64,000 nucleotides of DNA, from contig CALLKK010000030.1 of the NCBI GenBank assembly GCA_938008435.1, positions 34,645 through 98,644 of the forward strand. Direction: 5' to 3'. A program made the translations under genes and the position numbers. Below the pieces are notes generated by a model. The model was not told the DNA's origin and ran no database searches. It saw only the letters and a list, made by a program, of their open reading frames with translations. Of this stretch, positions 34,374 through 43,546 are shown piece after piece. Every line of letters starts with the position of its first letter. The stretch's first letter is position 1. Source of the stretch: an uncultured Steroidobacter sp. (GTDB lineage Bacteria > Pseudomonadota > Gammaproteobacteria > Steroidobacterales > Steroidobacteraceae).

Positions 34374-35149
34374 CCGTTTTCGTATTCGATATCGAAACGA
34401 TTCCCGACGTCGAGTTCGGACGCCGGCTCTATGGCCTCGAGGACTTGAGCGACAAGCAGGTCGGTTACGTCATGCAGGCCAAACGCCGCGAGGAGTCGGG
34501 CACCGAGTTCCTCTCCTACGAGCAGCATCGCGTCGTCGCCATCTCGGTGGCGCTCAGGACGCGCGAGACGTTTCGCGTCTGGTCGCTCGGCGATCCGAGC
34601 GCGTCGGAAGCCGAGATCATCCAACGCTTCTTCGATGGGATCGAGAAATACACGCCCGATCTGGTGTCGTGGAACGGCGCCGGCTTCGACCTACCCGTGC
34701 TGCACTATCGCGCGCTGCGGCATGGAATCGTCGCGCCGCGTTACTGGGAGACGGGCGATGAGGATCAGTCGTTTCGCTTCAACAACTATCTGAATCGCTA
34801 TCACACGCGCCATTTGGATCTGATGGACGTTCTGTCGAGCTATCAATCGCGTGCGCGCGTGGGCCTGCAGTCGATTGCGACGCTGCTTGGGTTCCCGGGC
34901 AAGCTCGGCATGAGCGGCGACAAGGTCTGGGATGCCTATCTCGATGGACAGATCGAGCGCATCCGCAACTACTGCGAGACGGACGTTCTCAATACCTATC
35001 TCGTCTACCTGCGCTTCGAGCTCATGCGCGGACGGCTCAATCGCGAAGAGTATGCGAACGAGCTCGCGCTCGTGCGCGATGTCTTGCGGGCGCAGGCCAA
35101 GCCGCATTTCCTCGAATTCTTGAACGCATGGCCGGAGCAGAACCCTTGA
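34370..35149 (+). CDS. predicted 3'-5' exonuclease, PolB-like (DEDDy)
   Basis: A 259-residue stand-alone DNA-polymerase-B-type exonuclease domain. The three exonuclease motifs are visible: FVFDIETIPD (Asp7, Glu9), LVSWNGAGFDLPVLHYRAL and IRNYCETDVLNTYL, with the tyrosine-type third motif. It has no polymerase domain. Substrate and pathway are not known, although proofreading-like trimming or repair is a fair guess. It overlaps acpS (ATGA) and runs 22 bases into rlmD, so all three are likely co-translated. Confidence 0.88.
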   Translation: MTVFVFDIETIPDVEFGRRLYGLEDLSDKQVGYVMQAKRREESGTEFLSYEQHRVVAISVALRTRETFRVWSLGDPSASEAEIIQRFFDGIEKYTPDLVSWNGAGFDLPVLHYRALRHGIVAPRYWETGDEDQSFRFNNYLNRYHTRHLDLMDVLSSYQSRARVGLQSIATLLGFPGKLGMSGDKVWDAYLDGQIERIRNYCETDVLNTYLVYLRFELMRGRLNREEYANELALVRDVLRAQAKPHFLEFLNAWPEQNP

Positions 35150-36468
35150 GCGCTGGTGCGGCAGAGACGCCGGCGCCATTCGTCGCCGACATCACCGACC
35201 TCGATCACGACGGGCGCGGCATTGCGCATGTCGACGGCAAGACCGTTTTCGTCGACGGTGCATTGCCAGGCGAGCGCGTCGAATGGCGGCGTTTCAAGAA
35301 GAAGCGCACGTTCGACGAGGGGCGGCTCGTGCGGGTTCTGGAGCCGTCGCCGGATCGCGTCGAGCCGAAGTGTCCGCACTTCGGCATGTGCGGCGGATGC
35401 GTGCTGCAGCATCTTGCGCCCGAGCGTCAGATCGAGCTCAAGCAACGACAGCTCCTCGATGCGTTGAGCCGCATCGGCAATGTCGCACCGGCGTCCGTTC
35501 TGCCGCCCCTGCTGGGACCCACCTGGAACTATCGCCGGCGCGCGCGTCTCGGCGCGCGCTGGGTCCCGAACAAGGGCAAGACCGTGATCGGTTTTCGCGA
35601 GCGCGCGAGCTCGTTCGTGGCCGATCTCAGCTCGTGCGTCATTCTCGCCAAACCCGTCGATGAGCTGATCGAGCCGTTGTCCGAGCTCGTCAGCCGCTTG
35701 AGCATTCGGGCTCGTGTGCCGCAGATCGAAGTCGCGGTTGCCGAACGGGCGACCGCGCTCGTGATGCGCGTGCTCGACGAGCCGACGGCGGAAGATCGGG
35801 CGCTCCTTGAAGCATTCGAGCGCTCATTCAACGTCGAGATTTATCTGCAGCCGGGCAACTACGACACCGTGGCGCCGCTTAAGCCGCCGGCGAGCGTGCT
35901 CGAGTATCGCCTGCCGGCGTTCGACGTCGCCGTACGTTTTGCGCCGACGGATTTCATTCAGGTGAACGGCGAGCTGAATGCGGCGATGGTCGAGCGTGCC
36001 ATTGCACACCTCTCACCCAGGACCGACGAGCGCGTGCTGGACCTCTTTTGCGGTCTGGGCAACTTTTCGCTACCGCTCGCGCGCAGCGGCGCGGCAGTGA
36101 CGGCGGTAGAGGGCGAGGCGGGGCTGATTGAGCGTGCGAGAGAGAACGCGGCTCGGCAGGGATTTGCCAACGTAGAGTTTCACGTGGCGGACTTGTCCGA
36201 GCCCGACTTCATGCGCAGCCCGTGGGCGCAGCGCGACTACGACAAAGTATTGTTGGATCCGCCGCGTGCCGGTGCGCGCGCCGCGCTGCCGTTGCTCGCG
36301 CGAGCAAGCGTTCAGCGCGTGGTGTACGTCTCGTGTCATCCGGGCACGCTCGCGCGCGATGCGGGTATTCTCGTCAACGAATACGGCTTCAAGCTCGAAG
36401 CTGCCGGCGTGATGGATATGTTTCCCCACACGGCGCACGTCGAGTCGATCGCGGTGTTCACTCGTTAG
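35128..36468 (+). CDS. rlmD: 23S rRNA (uracil(1939)-C(5))-methyltransferase
   Basis: RlmD (RumA) methylates U1939 of 23S rRNA. The 446-residue product has an N-terminal TRAM domain (FVADITDLDHDGRGIAHVDG). A [4Fe-4S] site uses Cys82, Cys88, Cys91 (CPHFGMCGGC) and Cys170, matching the E. coli spacing. The AdoMet domain has VLDLFCGLGNFSLPLA, the DPPRAG motif and the catalytic Cys in VVYVSCHPGTLARD. ATG 35128 overlaps the preceding gene; TTG 35146 is a shorter alternative. Confidence 0.96.
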   Translation: MAGAEPLSAGAAETPAPFVADITDLDHDGRGIAHVDGKTVFVDGALPGERVEWRRFKKKRTFDEGRLVRVLEPSPDRVEPKCPHFGMCGGCVLQHLAPERQIELKQRQLLDALSRIGNVAPASVLPPLLGPTWNYRRRARLGARWVPNKGKTVIGFRERASSFVADLSSCVILAKPVDELIEPLSELVSRLSIRARVPQIEVAVAERATALVMRVLDEPTAEDRALLEAFERSFNVEIYLQPGNYDTVAPLKPPASVLEYRLPAFDVAVRFAPTDFIQVNGELNAAMVERAIAHLSPRTDERVLDLFCGLGNFSLPLARSGAAVTAVEGEAGLIERARENAARQGFANVEFHVADLSEPDFMRSPWAQRDYDKVLLDPPRAGARAALPLLARASVQRVVYVSCHPGTLARDAGILVNEYGFKLEAAGVMDMFPHTAHVESIAVFTR

Positions 36469-36547
36469 GCCCGGTCGATCGCGTGAGGGACTTGGGTGCA
36501 ACGCAGTACACTCTCGGCTGCATCCACGGTGCACTGCGGGTAGCGGT

Positions 36548-37600
36548 ATGACGCTCGGTCCCTTGATGATCGATCTCGAAGGCACGACGCTCACGGCGGA
36601 AGATCGTGAGCTGCTGGCGCATCCGCTCGTCGGCGCGGTCATCCTCTTCACCCGCAATTTCGAGAGCATCGAGCAGCTGCGCCAGCTCGTGACGGACATC
36701 CGCGCGATTCGCACGCCGCCCTTGCTCGTGACCGTCGATCACGAAGGCGGGCGCGTACAGCGTTTTCGCGAGGGCTTCACGCGGCTGCCGCCGATGCGGT
36801 TGATCGGGCGGGCATACGATCTCGATCCGGCCGGCGGTAAGCGGCTCGCCCGGCAATGCGGCTGGCTGATGGCTGCCGAGCTGCGTGCTGTCGGGATCGA
36901 TATGAGCTTTGCGCCCTGTGTGGATCTCGACTACGGCGTCAGCACCGTCATCGGCGACCGCGCCTTCCATCGCGATCCGCGCGTGGTCGCCGAACTGGCG
37001 GTGGCCTTCATGGGCGGCATGCGCGAGGCGGGGATGAGCGCAACCGCCAAGCATTTCCCGGGGCATGGGGCGGTCGTGGCCGACTCGCACGTGGCCATGC
37101 CCGTCGACCGGCGGCCCTTGGAGGACCTTGACGACGACATCTATCCGTACCGACGACTGATCGACAATGGCTTGGCGTCGATCATGGCCGCGCATGTGAT
37201 CTTCTCCGCAATCGACGAGCGGCCGGCCGGCTTTTCCCGGCGGTGGATGCGCGATGAGCTGCGGGGCCGGCTCGGTTTCGATGGGGCCATCTTCACCGAT
37301 GACCTGTCGATGAAAGGAGCGGCGGCCGTGGGCGGACCGGTGGAGCGGGCCGAGGCGGCGCTCGAGGCCGGCTGCGACGTCCTATCCCTCTGCAACGATC
37401 GTCAAGGTGTGCTGCAAGTCATCGATTCTTTGCGAGGGAGCGAGGATCCTTTAAGTCAAGTGCGCATGGCTCGTCTTCACGGACGGGGTGATTGGAGCAG
37501 GGAGTCCCTGCACGCCTCCGCAGTGTGGCAAGCGTGCAACAGCGCGATTCAAGCATGTATGGAACGACCCCAGCTCCTGCTCAATTCTGATCAGTCATGA
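36548..37600 (+). CDS. nagZ: beta-N-acetylhexosaminidase NagZ
   Basis: NagZ releases N-acetylglucosamine from anhydro-muropeptides during cytoplasmic peptidoglycan recycling. In some species its product affects beta-lactamase induction. The 350-residue family-3 glycosidase has LVTVDHEGGRVQRFREGFT, the KHFPGHGAVVADSHVAMP loop with the general acid/base His, and the nucleophile Asp in FTDDLSMKGA. The last 60 residues are poorly conserved. Its stop overlaps the start of the PAS/GGDEF-like gene (ATGA), an unusual neighbour for nagZ. Confidence 0.95.
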   Translation: MTLGPLMIDLEGTTLTAEDRELLAHPLVGAVILFTRNFESIEQLRQLVTDIRAIRTPPLLVTVDHEGGRVQRFREGFTRLPPMRLIGRAYDLDPAGGKRLARQCGWLMAAELRAVGIDMSFAPCVDLDYGVSTVIGDRAFHRDPRVVAELAVAFMGGMREAGMSATAKHFPGHGAVVADSHVAMPVDRRPLEDLDDDIYPYRRLIDNGLASIMAAHVIFSAIDERPAGFSRRWMRDELRGRLGFDGAIFTDDLSMKGAAAVGGPVERAEAALEAGCDVLSLCNDRQGVLQVIDSLRGSEDPLSQVRMARLHGRGDWSRESLHASAVWQACNSAIQACMERPQLLLNSDQS

Positions 37601-38568
37601 GTGTCGAACCTTTCCCAGTCGGTCCCGGCAATGGCCAAAGCCTCGATCCGCGGCTGCTCGAAGCCCTGGTCGAGCAGGCTCCCGAAGGGGTTGCGATCTG
37701 CGACCAGGCGGGAAAGGTGATCTATGCGAATGCGGCCCTTGAGCGGCTAACCGGTTATTCGCGCGGCGAGCTCTGCGGCCGCGAGCTGAGCTTCCTGCAA
37801 GCGCACGACCAGGCTCAGGCCGGCTCCGACAAGATTCGTGATGCCTTGCGGACGGCGACGGCCGTGCGCACCGTGCTGCGCAACTATCGCCAGGACGGCA
37901 CGATGTTCTGGAACGAGCTGTCGCTCGTGCCGCTGCAGGTGAACGGCGGGATCACGCATTTTGCGAGCTTCCACCGCGATGCGTCGGCCAAGCACGGCGC
38001 CGAGGGGCAAAGCGAGGCCCAGGATCCGGCGCTCAGCACGCAGAGCATGCTTGCCTATTTGCGCGATGACCGCCGCACCGGCCTGCTGCGCCGCTCGTAC
38101 TTCGAAGAGCTCGTGCGGCGCGACTGGGCGGTGGCGCAGCGAGAGTCACGCCGCCTGTGTTTCCTGTTGTTCGATCTCGATTGCTTTGCGCTGTATCGCG
38201 ACGTGTTCGGCAAGCAGGGCGCCGAACAGGCATTTCGGCGTATCGCACGCGTGATCGCGGGCTGCTTCCGCCGGGCGAGCGACCTGTGCGGTTGGTTCGA
38301 CGAAGACCAAGTGGCCGCGATGACGAGCGGCATGGATCTGCAACAGGCAGCGAAGCTCGCCGAGGTGGTGATCGGGCGCGTGCGCGATCTGGCGATTCAC
38401 CATCCGCGCTCGAATGTCTCGCGCTACGTCACGGCGAGCGCAGGTGTCGTTTCGCTCGTGCCGGCGTATGACATGTCGGTGGAGCGCGCGTACGAGAGCG
38501 TGCGTCAAGCGCTGCGCGATGCCAAAGACCTCGGACGCAATCGCGTCGTGAGCCGCGAGTACGAGTGA
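37597..38568 (+). CDS. LOV-like PAS protein with degenerate GGDEF domain
   Basis: A 323-residue cytoplasmic protein. Residues about 20-130 form a PAS domain of the LOV subtype (GYSRGELCGRELSFLQ, IRDALRTA, NYRQDGTMFWNELSL). The photoactive-Cys motif GRNCRFLQ reads GRELSFLQ, so the Cys is Leu64 and classic LOV photochemistry is not expected. Residues about 155-320 look like a GGDEF fold: the FDLDCFALYRDVFG helix keeps the first Asp pair, but GGDEF itself is replaced by DEDQV (235-239), so diguanylate cyclase activity is unlikely. The C-terminal DAKDLGRNRV helix is typical of GGDEF domains. It is translationally coupled to nagZ. Confidence 0.8.
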   Translation: MSVEPFPVGPGNGQSLDPRLLEALVEQAPEGVAICDQAGKVIYANAALERLTGYSRGELCGRELSFLQAHDQAQAGSDKIRDALRTATAVRTVLRNYRQDGTMFWNELSLVPLQVNGGITHFASFHRDASAKHGAEGQSEAQDPALSTQSMLAYLRDDRRTGLLRRSYFEELVRRDWAVAQRESRRLCFLLFDLDCFALYRDVFGKQGAEQAFRRIARVIAGCFRRASDLCGWFDEDQVAAMTSGMDLQQAAKLAEVVIGRVRDLAIHHPRSNVSRYVTASAGVVSLVPAYDMSVERAYESVRQALRDAKDLGRNRVVSREYE

Positions 38569-38618
38569 CTTCCGCGCTCTTCTAGTCCCACCAAGCCGCC
38601 GTCAGCGCGGCCGCACGC

Positions 38619-39257
38619 TCAGTTCGTGCTCGTGCTCGGCGTGACCACGGCGATCACGCCGAATTTCGGATGATCGATGTAGTGACGCTCGTGGCTGCGC
38701 ATGCGGCGCGATTGCTGCAGCACATAGCGCTGGCCCGGGTTGTCGGGCGGCGTGAAGGTGAGATCAAGCGTCAGGTGCAGATAGCGCCCCCGGGAGAGCG
38801 CGATCGAGCCGCTCAAGCCCGTAGCGGGCGATACGAACGTCTCGATCGGAATCGCGGGCGCTGCCAGACGCGGAAAACCGGGTTGCGTCCAGCCGAAGTG
38901 CGCAAGCGGACGATAATTGCGTGAGCGTCGCAGCGTGTCGGCAACGGCGGTCAGCTTCAGCCGCGATGCAGGCAGCGCCGGGAAGCTGTCCGTCGCGCGC
39001 GGGTGCGTGGGAGCAGCCGATTCGAACGGCGACTCGTCTTCCGCAGGGATAGCGAGCCCTTTGTTGTGCGAGAGCTCGAGGGACCACAGCTCTTCGGTCG
39101 AGTCGGACGCGAGGTGCTGGAAGACGATGATTTCGACGTCGTAGAGCCCTTGCCCGGATGCGGCTTGTTGGGCGTGGGCTGGGCCGAATAGCGCGGCAAG
39201 CACCAGCAAGCAGGCCAACGAGGCGCGTCGCAGCGCAGGCATCGATCGTCCGGTCAT
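38619..39257 (-). CDS. CsiV-family periplasmic protein
   Basis: A 212-residue secreted protein. The signal peptide MPALRRASLACLLVLAALFG ends near AHAQQ. YDVEIIVFQHLASDSTEELW, RLKLTAVADTLRRSRNYRPL, HFGWTQPG and a terminal HYIDHPKFGVIAVVTP match the CsiV family; CsiV in Shewanella and Alteromonas binds peptidoglycan and affects the SoxR/mfd neighbourhood there. It lies 46 bases after the mfd stop on the same strand, a common arrangement in gammaproteobacteria, with a GGAGG 11 bases before ATG 39257. Confidence 0.8.
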   Translation of the reverse strand: MTGRSMPALRRASLACLLVLAALFGPAHAQQAASGQGLYDVEIIVFQHLASDSTEELWSLELSHNKGLAIPAEDESPFESAAPTHPRATDSFPALPASRLKLTAVADTLRRSRNYRPLAHFGWTQPGFPRLAAPAIPIETFVSPATGLSGSIALSRGRYLHLTLDLTFTPPDNPGQRYVLQQSRRMRSHERHYIDHPKFGVIAVVTPSTSTN

Positions 39258-39303
39258 AGGCGTTGCTTCCTCCGATACGCAGAGTTTGACACACCCCGGC
39301 GGC

Positions 39304-42300
39304 TCAACGCTTGGCGCGTTCGCACGGCTCGGCAGGGGGAGTCGTACGGCTCAAGGCGTCCAGGAGCTGCTCGACGGCCTTGAAGCGTTCCTCGTCCTTC
39401 TCGAGGTTCAGCGTGAACTTGAGCTTGATGCCGCCTTCGAGGCGGTGGGTGCGCGAGTGCTGCTGCACGAAGCGGATCAGCGTCGCGGGCTCGACGCGCG
39501 TGTCGGCATCGAATGTCACCGAGCCGCCGCCGGGACCGACGTCGATCTTGCGCAGCCCCATGGCACGTGCCCGCTGCTTGATCTCGGCGATGCGGAACAG
39601 GTTCTTCGCGGGCGGCGGCAGCAGGCCGAAGCGATCGATCATCTCGACCTGCAGCTCGCGCAGCTCGTCCGGATTCTCGGCCGCGGCAATGCGCTTGTAG
39701 AGCACCAAGCGCAGGTGAATGTCAGGGAGATAATCGTCCGGCAGCAGCGCCGGCACGTGCAGATCCACCTCGGGTCCCTGGTGCATCGGCGCATCGAGCT
39801 CGGGGACCTTGCCTGACTTGAGCGCATTGACGGCGCGCTCGAGCATTTCCATGTAGAGCGCGTAGCCGATCTCCTGAATCTGTCCGCTTTGCTCTTCGCC
39901 GAGCAGCTCGCCCGCGCCGCGAATCTCCAGATCGTGAGTCGCGAGCGTGAAGCCGGCGCCGAGATCTTCGAGGGATTCGATCGCCTCCAGACGCTTGATC
40001 GCATCGGGCGTCATCGCGCTGCGCGGGGGCGTGAGCAGATAAGCGTAGGCCTGGTGGTGCGAGCGTCCGACGCGGCCGCGCAGCTGATGCAGCTGTGCGA
40101 GCCCGAGCTTGTCCGCGCGATCGATGATGATGGTGTTGGCGGAGGGGACGTCGATGCCGCTCTCCACGATCGTCGTGCAGACGAGCACGTTGCAGCGCTG
40201 GTGATAGAAATCGAGCATCACCTGCTCGAGCTCGCGTTCGCGCATCTGGCCGTGCCCGATCGCGATGCGCGCTTCCGGCACGAGCTGCTGCAGCTCGCGC
40301 GCGGCTCGCTCGATGGACTGCACGCTGTTGTGCACGAAGTAGATCTGTCCGCCGCGGCGAATTTCGCGCAGACAGGCTTCGCGGATCGTCGGCCCGTCCC
40401 ATTGGGTGACGAACGTCTTGATCGCAAGGCGCGCGGCCGGCGGCGTCGTGATCAGCGAGAGCTCGCGTAGGCCGCCCATCGCCATGTTGAGCGTGCGCGG
40501 AATCGGTGTTGCCGTGAGCGTCAGCACGTGGACCTCGGCCCGCAGCTCCTTGAGGCGCTCCTTGTCCTTGACGCCGAAGCGGTGCTCTTCGTCGATGATG
40601 ACGAGCCCGAGGCGGCGGAACTTCACGCCAGCCTGCAGCAGCCGGTGCGTACCGACGACGATGTCGATCTGTCCCGATTCGAGACCGGCGATGACTTGGT
40701 TGACCTCTTTCGTGCTGCGAAAGCGCGATAACGACTCGACGCGCACGGGCCAGTCGGCGAAACGATCGGCGAAGCTTTGGTAGTGCTGTTGCGCGAGAAG
40801 GGTGGTCGGCACGAGCACGGCCACTTGCTTGCCCGCCTGCACGGCGACGAAAGCTGCGCGCAATGCGACCTCCGTCTTGCCGAAACCGACGTCGCCGCAG
40901 ACGACGCGATCCATCGGCCGGGTGCTGCCGAGATCGGCGATGACTTGCTCGATGGCTTGTGCCTGATCCGGCGTTTCGTCGAAGGGGAACTGCGCCTCGA
41001 AGGCGCGTAGATCGAGCTCGTTGGCAACGAGCGGTTCGCCTTGGCGCGCAGCTCGCCGGGAGTAGAGATCGAGCAGCTCCGCGGCGGTGTCGCGAATCTT
41101 CTGCGCGGCCTTCTTCTTTGCCTTCTGCCAGGCATCGCCGCCGAGCTTGTGCAGCGGCGCAGTTTCGGCGGGTGCGCCTGTATAGCGGCTCACGAGATCG
41201 AGCGCGTGCACCGGCACGTAAAGCTTGTCGCCGTCCGCGTACTCGAGCACGAGGAATTCGTTCTTGAGGCCGCCGACATCGAGCGTCGTCAGCCCGATGA
41301 AGCGTCCGACGCCGTACGTTTCGTGCACCACTGGCGCACCGGGATGCAGATCGGTCAGATCACGAATGATCTTTTCGGGATCGCGTTCGGGACGGCGCCG
41401 GCGGCGTTCTTGGCGCGCGCGCTCGCCGAAGAGCTGCTCCTCGGCGATGAGCGCGAGGGCCGGCTCGCGCAAAATGAGGCCAGTGGCAATGGGCGAGACC
41501 GTGATCGCAAGCGGTGCGCTCGATTCGGCGAATGCGTGCCAGCCGTCGAGGAGCTGCGGTTGAATGCCGCGGCGCTTGAGCAAGTCGAGCAGCATTTCGC
41601 GGCGGCCGGCCGATTCGGCGGCGATCAACACGCGGCCGTGGAAGTCGGCGAGGAAGCTTGCGAGCTCGCGCACGGGTTCTTCGCCGCGGACATCGACGCG
41701 CAACGACGGCGGCCGGCGTGTCTCGAAGTTCTGAAACGGCACCGGTTGCGTGAGCGGATCGAGCTCGACGCCCATGAGCTCGATACGGCGAAACGTCTCA
41801 AGACGCTGTAGCAGCTCTTGCGCCGGAACGAAGACTTCTTCTGGACGCAGGATCGGTCGTGTGGCGTCATGGCTGCGCTGCTCGTAGCGTTGCTCGATTT
41901 CGGCGAACGCACGTTGCGCGGCGCCGGCAGCATCGTCGTCGAGGACGATCGTCGTGTTGCCGGGCACGTAATCGAGCAGGGTCGCCGTCGCGTCGAAGAA
42001 GAGCGGCAGGTAGTACTCGATGCCGGCAGGAGGCACGCCTTCCGCGATGTCCTTGTAGATCGGCATCTTGGTGAGGTCGCCCTCGAAGCGCGTACGGAAG
42101 CGTCGCTTGAACTGCTGAATGCCGTCGCTGGTCAGCGGAAACTCGCGCGCCGGCAAGAGCCGCAGCGACTCTGTGCGCTCGCCGGAGCGCTGCGTTTCGG
42201 GATCGAAGAGTCGAATCGACTCGATTTCGTCGTCGAACAAGTCGATGCGATAGGGCGCAGCGCTGCCCATCGGAAACAAGTCGATCAACGAGCCGCGGAC

Positions 42301-42792
42301 GGCAAATTCGCCCGGCGCCATCACTTGCGAGCTCGCGACGTAGCCCGCGCCGGCCAAGCGCTCGCGAAACGCTGCCAGGTCCAACCGCTCGCCCACGGAG
42401 AGATCGAACGCATGCGCATCGATGTAGGTCTGCGGCGGCAAGCGCTGCAGAATCGTTTCGAGGTCGACAACGACGATGCCTTTGGCAAGGCGCGGTAACG
42501 TCGCCAGCATGCGCAGTCGCTGCGACACGATATCGGGATGCGGCGAGAACAAGTCGTACGGCAGCGTTTCCCAGTCCGGGAAGCTCTCCACGGGGATGCC
42601 GGCGGGCGCGAAGAACTTCAGCTCCTCTTCCATGCGAGCTGCGCGGCGCGCATCGGAGGCGATGACGAGCAGCGGCCCTGAAGCACGTCGTGCGGCTTCG
42701 GCCAGCCACAAAGAGGCAGCGGAGCCGTAGAGCTGACCCCAACGCACGTGCATCTGGGCGCGGCTCGGCAAGAGTGGGCGTTCGTCAGACAT
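39304..42792 (-). CDS. mfd: transcription-repair coupling factor
   Basis: Mfd removes RNA polymerase stalled at DNA lesions and recruits UvrA. The 1162-residue product has a UvrB-like N-terminal module (LPYDLFSPHPDIVSQRLRML), the RNA-polymerase-interaction domain (VVHETYGVGRFIGL with YADGDKLYVPV) and a superfamily-2 helicase core with GDVGFGKTEVALRAAF, the DEEH box, LTLTATPIPRTLN and QLRGRVGRS. The C-terminal TRCF domain ends in the lysine-rich tail. Length and domain order are standard. It is transcribed towards the CsiV-type gene. Confidence 0.98.
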   Translation of the reverse strand: MSDERPLLPSRAQMHVRWGQLYGSAASLWLAEAARRASGPLLVIASDARRAARMEEELKFFAPAGIPVESFPDWETLPYDLFSPHPDIVSQRLRMLATLPRLAKGIVVVDLETILQRLPPQTYIDAHAFDLSVGERLDLAAFRERLAGAGYVASSQVMAPGEFAVRGSLIDLFPMGSAAPYRIDLFDDEIESIRLFDPETQRSGERTESLRLLPAREFPLTSDGIQQFKRRFRTRFEGDLTKMPIYKDIAEGVPPAGIEYYLPLFFDATATLLDYVPGNTTIVLDDDAAGAAQRAFAEIEQRYEQRSHDATRPILRPEEVFVPAQELLQRLETFRRIELMGVELDPLTQPVPFQNFETRRPPSLRVDVRGEEPVRELASFLADFHGRVLIAAESAGRREMLLDLLKRRGIQPQLLDGWHAFAESSAPLAITVSPIATGLILREPALALIAEEQLFGERARQERRRRRPERDPEKIIRDLTDLHPGAPVVHETYGVGRFIGLTTLDVGGLKNEFLVLEYADGDKLYVPVHALDLVSRYTGAPAETAPLHKLGGDAWQKAKKKAAQKIRDTAAELLDLYSRRAARQGEPLVANELDLRAFEAQFPFDETPDQAQAIEQVIADLGSTRPMDRVVCGDVGFGKTEVALRAAFVAVQAGKQVAVLVPTTLLAQQHYQSFADRFADWPVRVESLSRFRSTKEVNQVIAGLESGQIDIVVGTHRLLQAGVKFRRLGLVIIDEEHRFGVKDKERLKELRAEVHVLTLTATPIPRTLNMAMGGLRELSLITTPPAARLAIKTFVTQWDGPTIREACLREIRRGGQIYFVHNSVQSIERAARELQQLVPEARIAIGHGQMRERELEQVMLDFYHQRCNVLVCTTIVESGIDVPSANTIIIDRADKLGLAQLHQLRGRVGRSHHQAYAYLLTPPRSAMTPDAIKRLEAIESLEDLGAGFTLATHDLEIRGAGELLGEEQSGQIQEIGYALYMEMLERAVNALKSGKVPELDAPMHQGPEVDLHVPALLPDDYLPDIHLRLVLYKRIAAAENPDELRELQVEMIDRFGLLPPPAKNLFRIAEIKQRARAMGLRKIDVGPGGGSVTFDADTRVEPATLIRFVQQHSRTHRLEGGIKLKFTLNLEKDEERFKAVEQLLDALSRTTPPAEPCERAKR

Positions 42793-42974
42793 TCACGTTA
42801 GCGAGGCAATAAAAAACGCTCGGGACGATACGCGCGGCATCCCCGAAAGGGCGCGCAGGTTAGCAGGCCCCGCCGGCGTGCTCCAAGCCTGAAAACGTGA
42901 CGGCGGCACCGCGTGCGGCGGGTGCCGCCAAGAGGGGGAAGGTGAGTGAGGCGAGGCCCGTCCTCGCCCGACAG

Positions 42975-42997
42975 CCGACGCGCCGCAGGCGCGTCGG
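42975..42997 (-). terminator. GC-rich hairpin after the small periplasmic gene
   Basis: CCGACGCGC (42975-42983) and GCGCGTCGG (42989-42997) form a perfect 9-bp stem with a 5-base loop, just past the stop of the minus-strand gene at 43003. No U-run follows. Confidence 0.45.
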
Positions 42998-43002
42998 GTG
43001 CG

Positions 43003-43275
43003 TCAGCCGATGGCGACGCTGTGAATGACGAGGTGATGCTCGAAGTAGACGACGAACCCGGGGTACTCCCAGCGCGTGATCGGCGGGTTGCCGACGGCGG
43101 GGACGCGTCGCGTCGGGGCGCCGTAGATGGCCTCGACCTTTTCCATCGACATGCCGCGCGTCGGGCGGTCGCTGGCGGCGGCCGGAGCGGACGTCATCTT
43201 GAGCTCATCGGCAAGCGCCGGACCGGTCACCGCGGCAGCAGCCAGGAGCGAGAAAAGCCAACGAGAGCAGCGCAT
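43003..43275 (-). CDS. small secreted protein, unknown function
   Basis: A 90-residue protein with a clear signal peptide (MRCSRWLFSLLAAAAVTGPA, cleavage near ALA). The mature part has RGMSMEKVEAIYGAPTRRV, a helix-turn resembling the first repeat of SmpA/BamE-like domains, and a hydrophobic strand WEYPGFVVYFEHH. I do not recognise a named family. ATG 43275 follows a strong GGAGG ribosome site, and a promoter-like sequence lies upstream. It is between mfd and lolC and may act in the envelope, but that is inference. Confidence 0.75.
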   Translation of the reverse strand: MRCSRWLFSLLAAAAVTGPALADELKMTSAPAAASDRPTRGMSMEKVEAIYGAPTRRVPAVGNPPITRWEYPGFVVYFEHHLVIHSVAIG

Positions 43276-43302
43276 GCAAGCACCTCCGTGAGAGCGTCAA
43301 AC

Positions 43303-43330
43303 TGTATAGCAGGGATTACATAAGCACCAA
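43303..43330 (-). promoter_or_regulatory. candidate promoter for the small secreted gene
   Basis: On the minus strand TTGGTG, 16 bases, then TATACA, with TG one base before the -10 (TGCTATACA). It lies 28 bases from the start codon. Confidence 0.5.
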
Positions 43331-43546
43331 GCTTGCGGCTTCAATTTGTTGTCGTAGTTCACAGTTTGGTAGCCTGCCGGGTCTTTCGACAAGGCAACTC
43401 AAGGGTCGCGGATGACGGATGCGCAGCTCGACAAGATGGACGCGGTAGCGGCCGGGCGTCCTGCGGCCAGCGGGGCGGCGCGCGCACCGAAGCGCCCATG
43501 CTGCGTTCGGGGCGTCCCTCAGCCTCGTCATACAATCGACTAGCCC

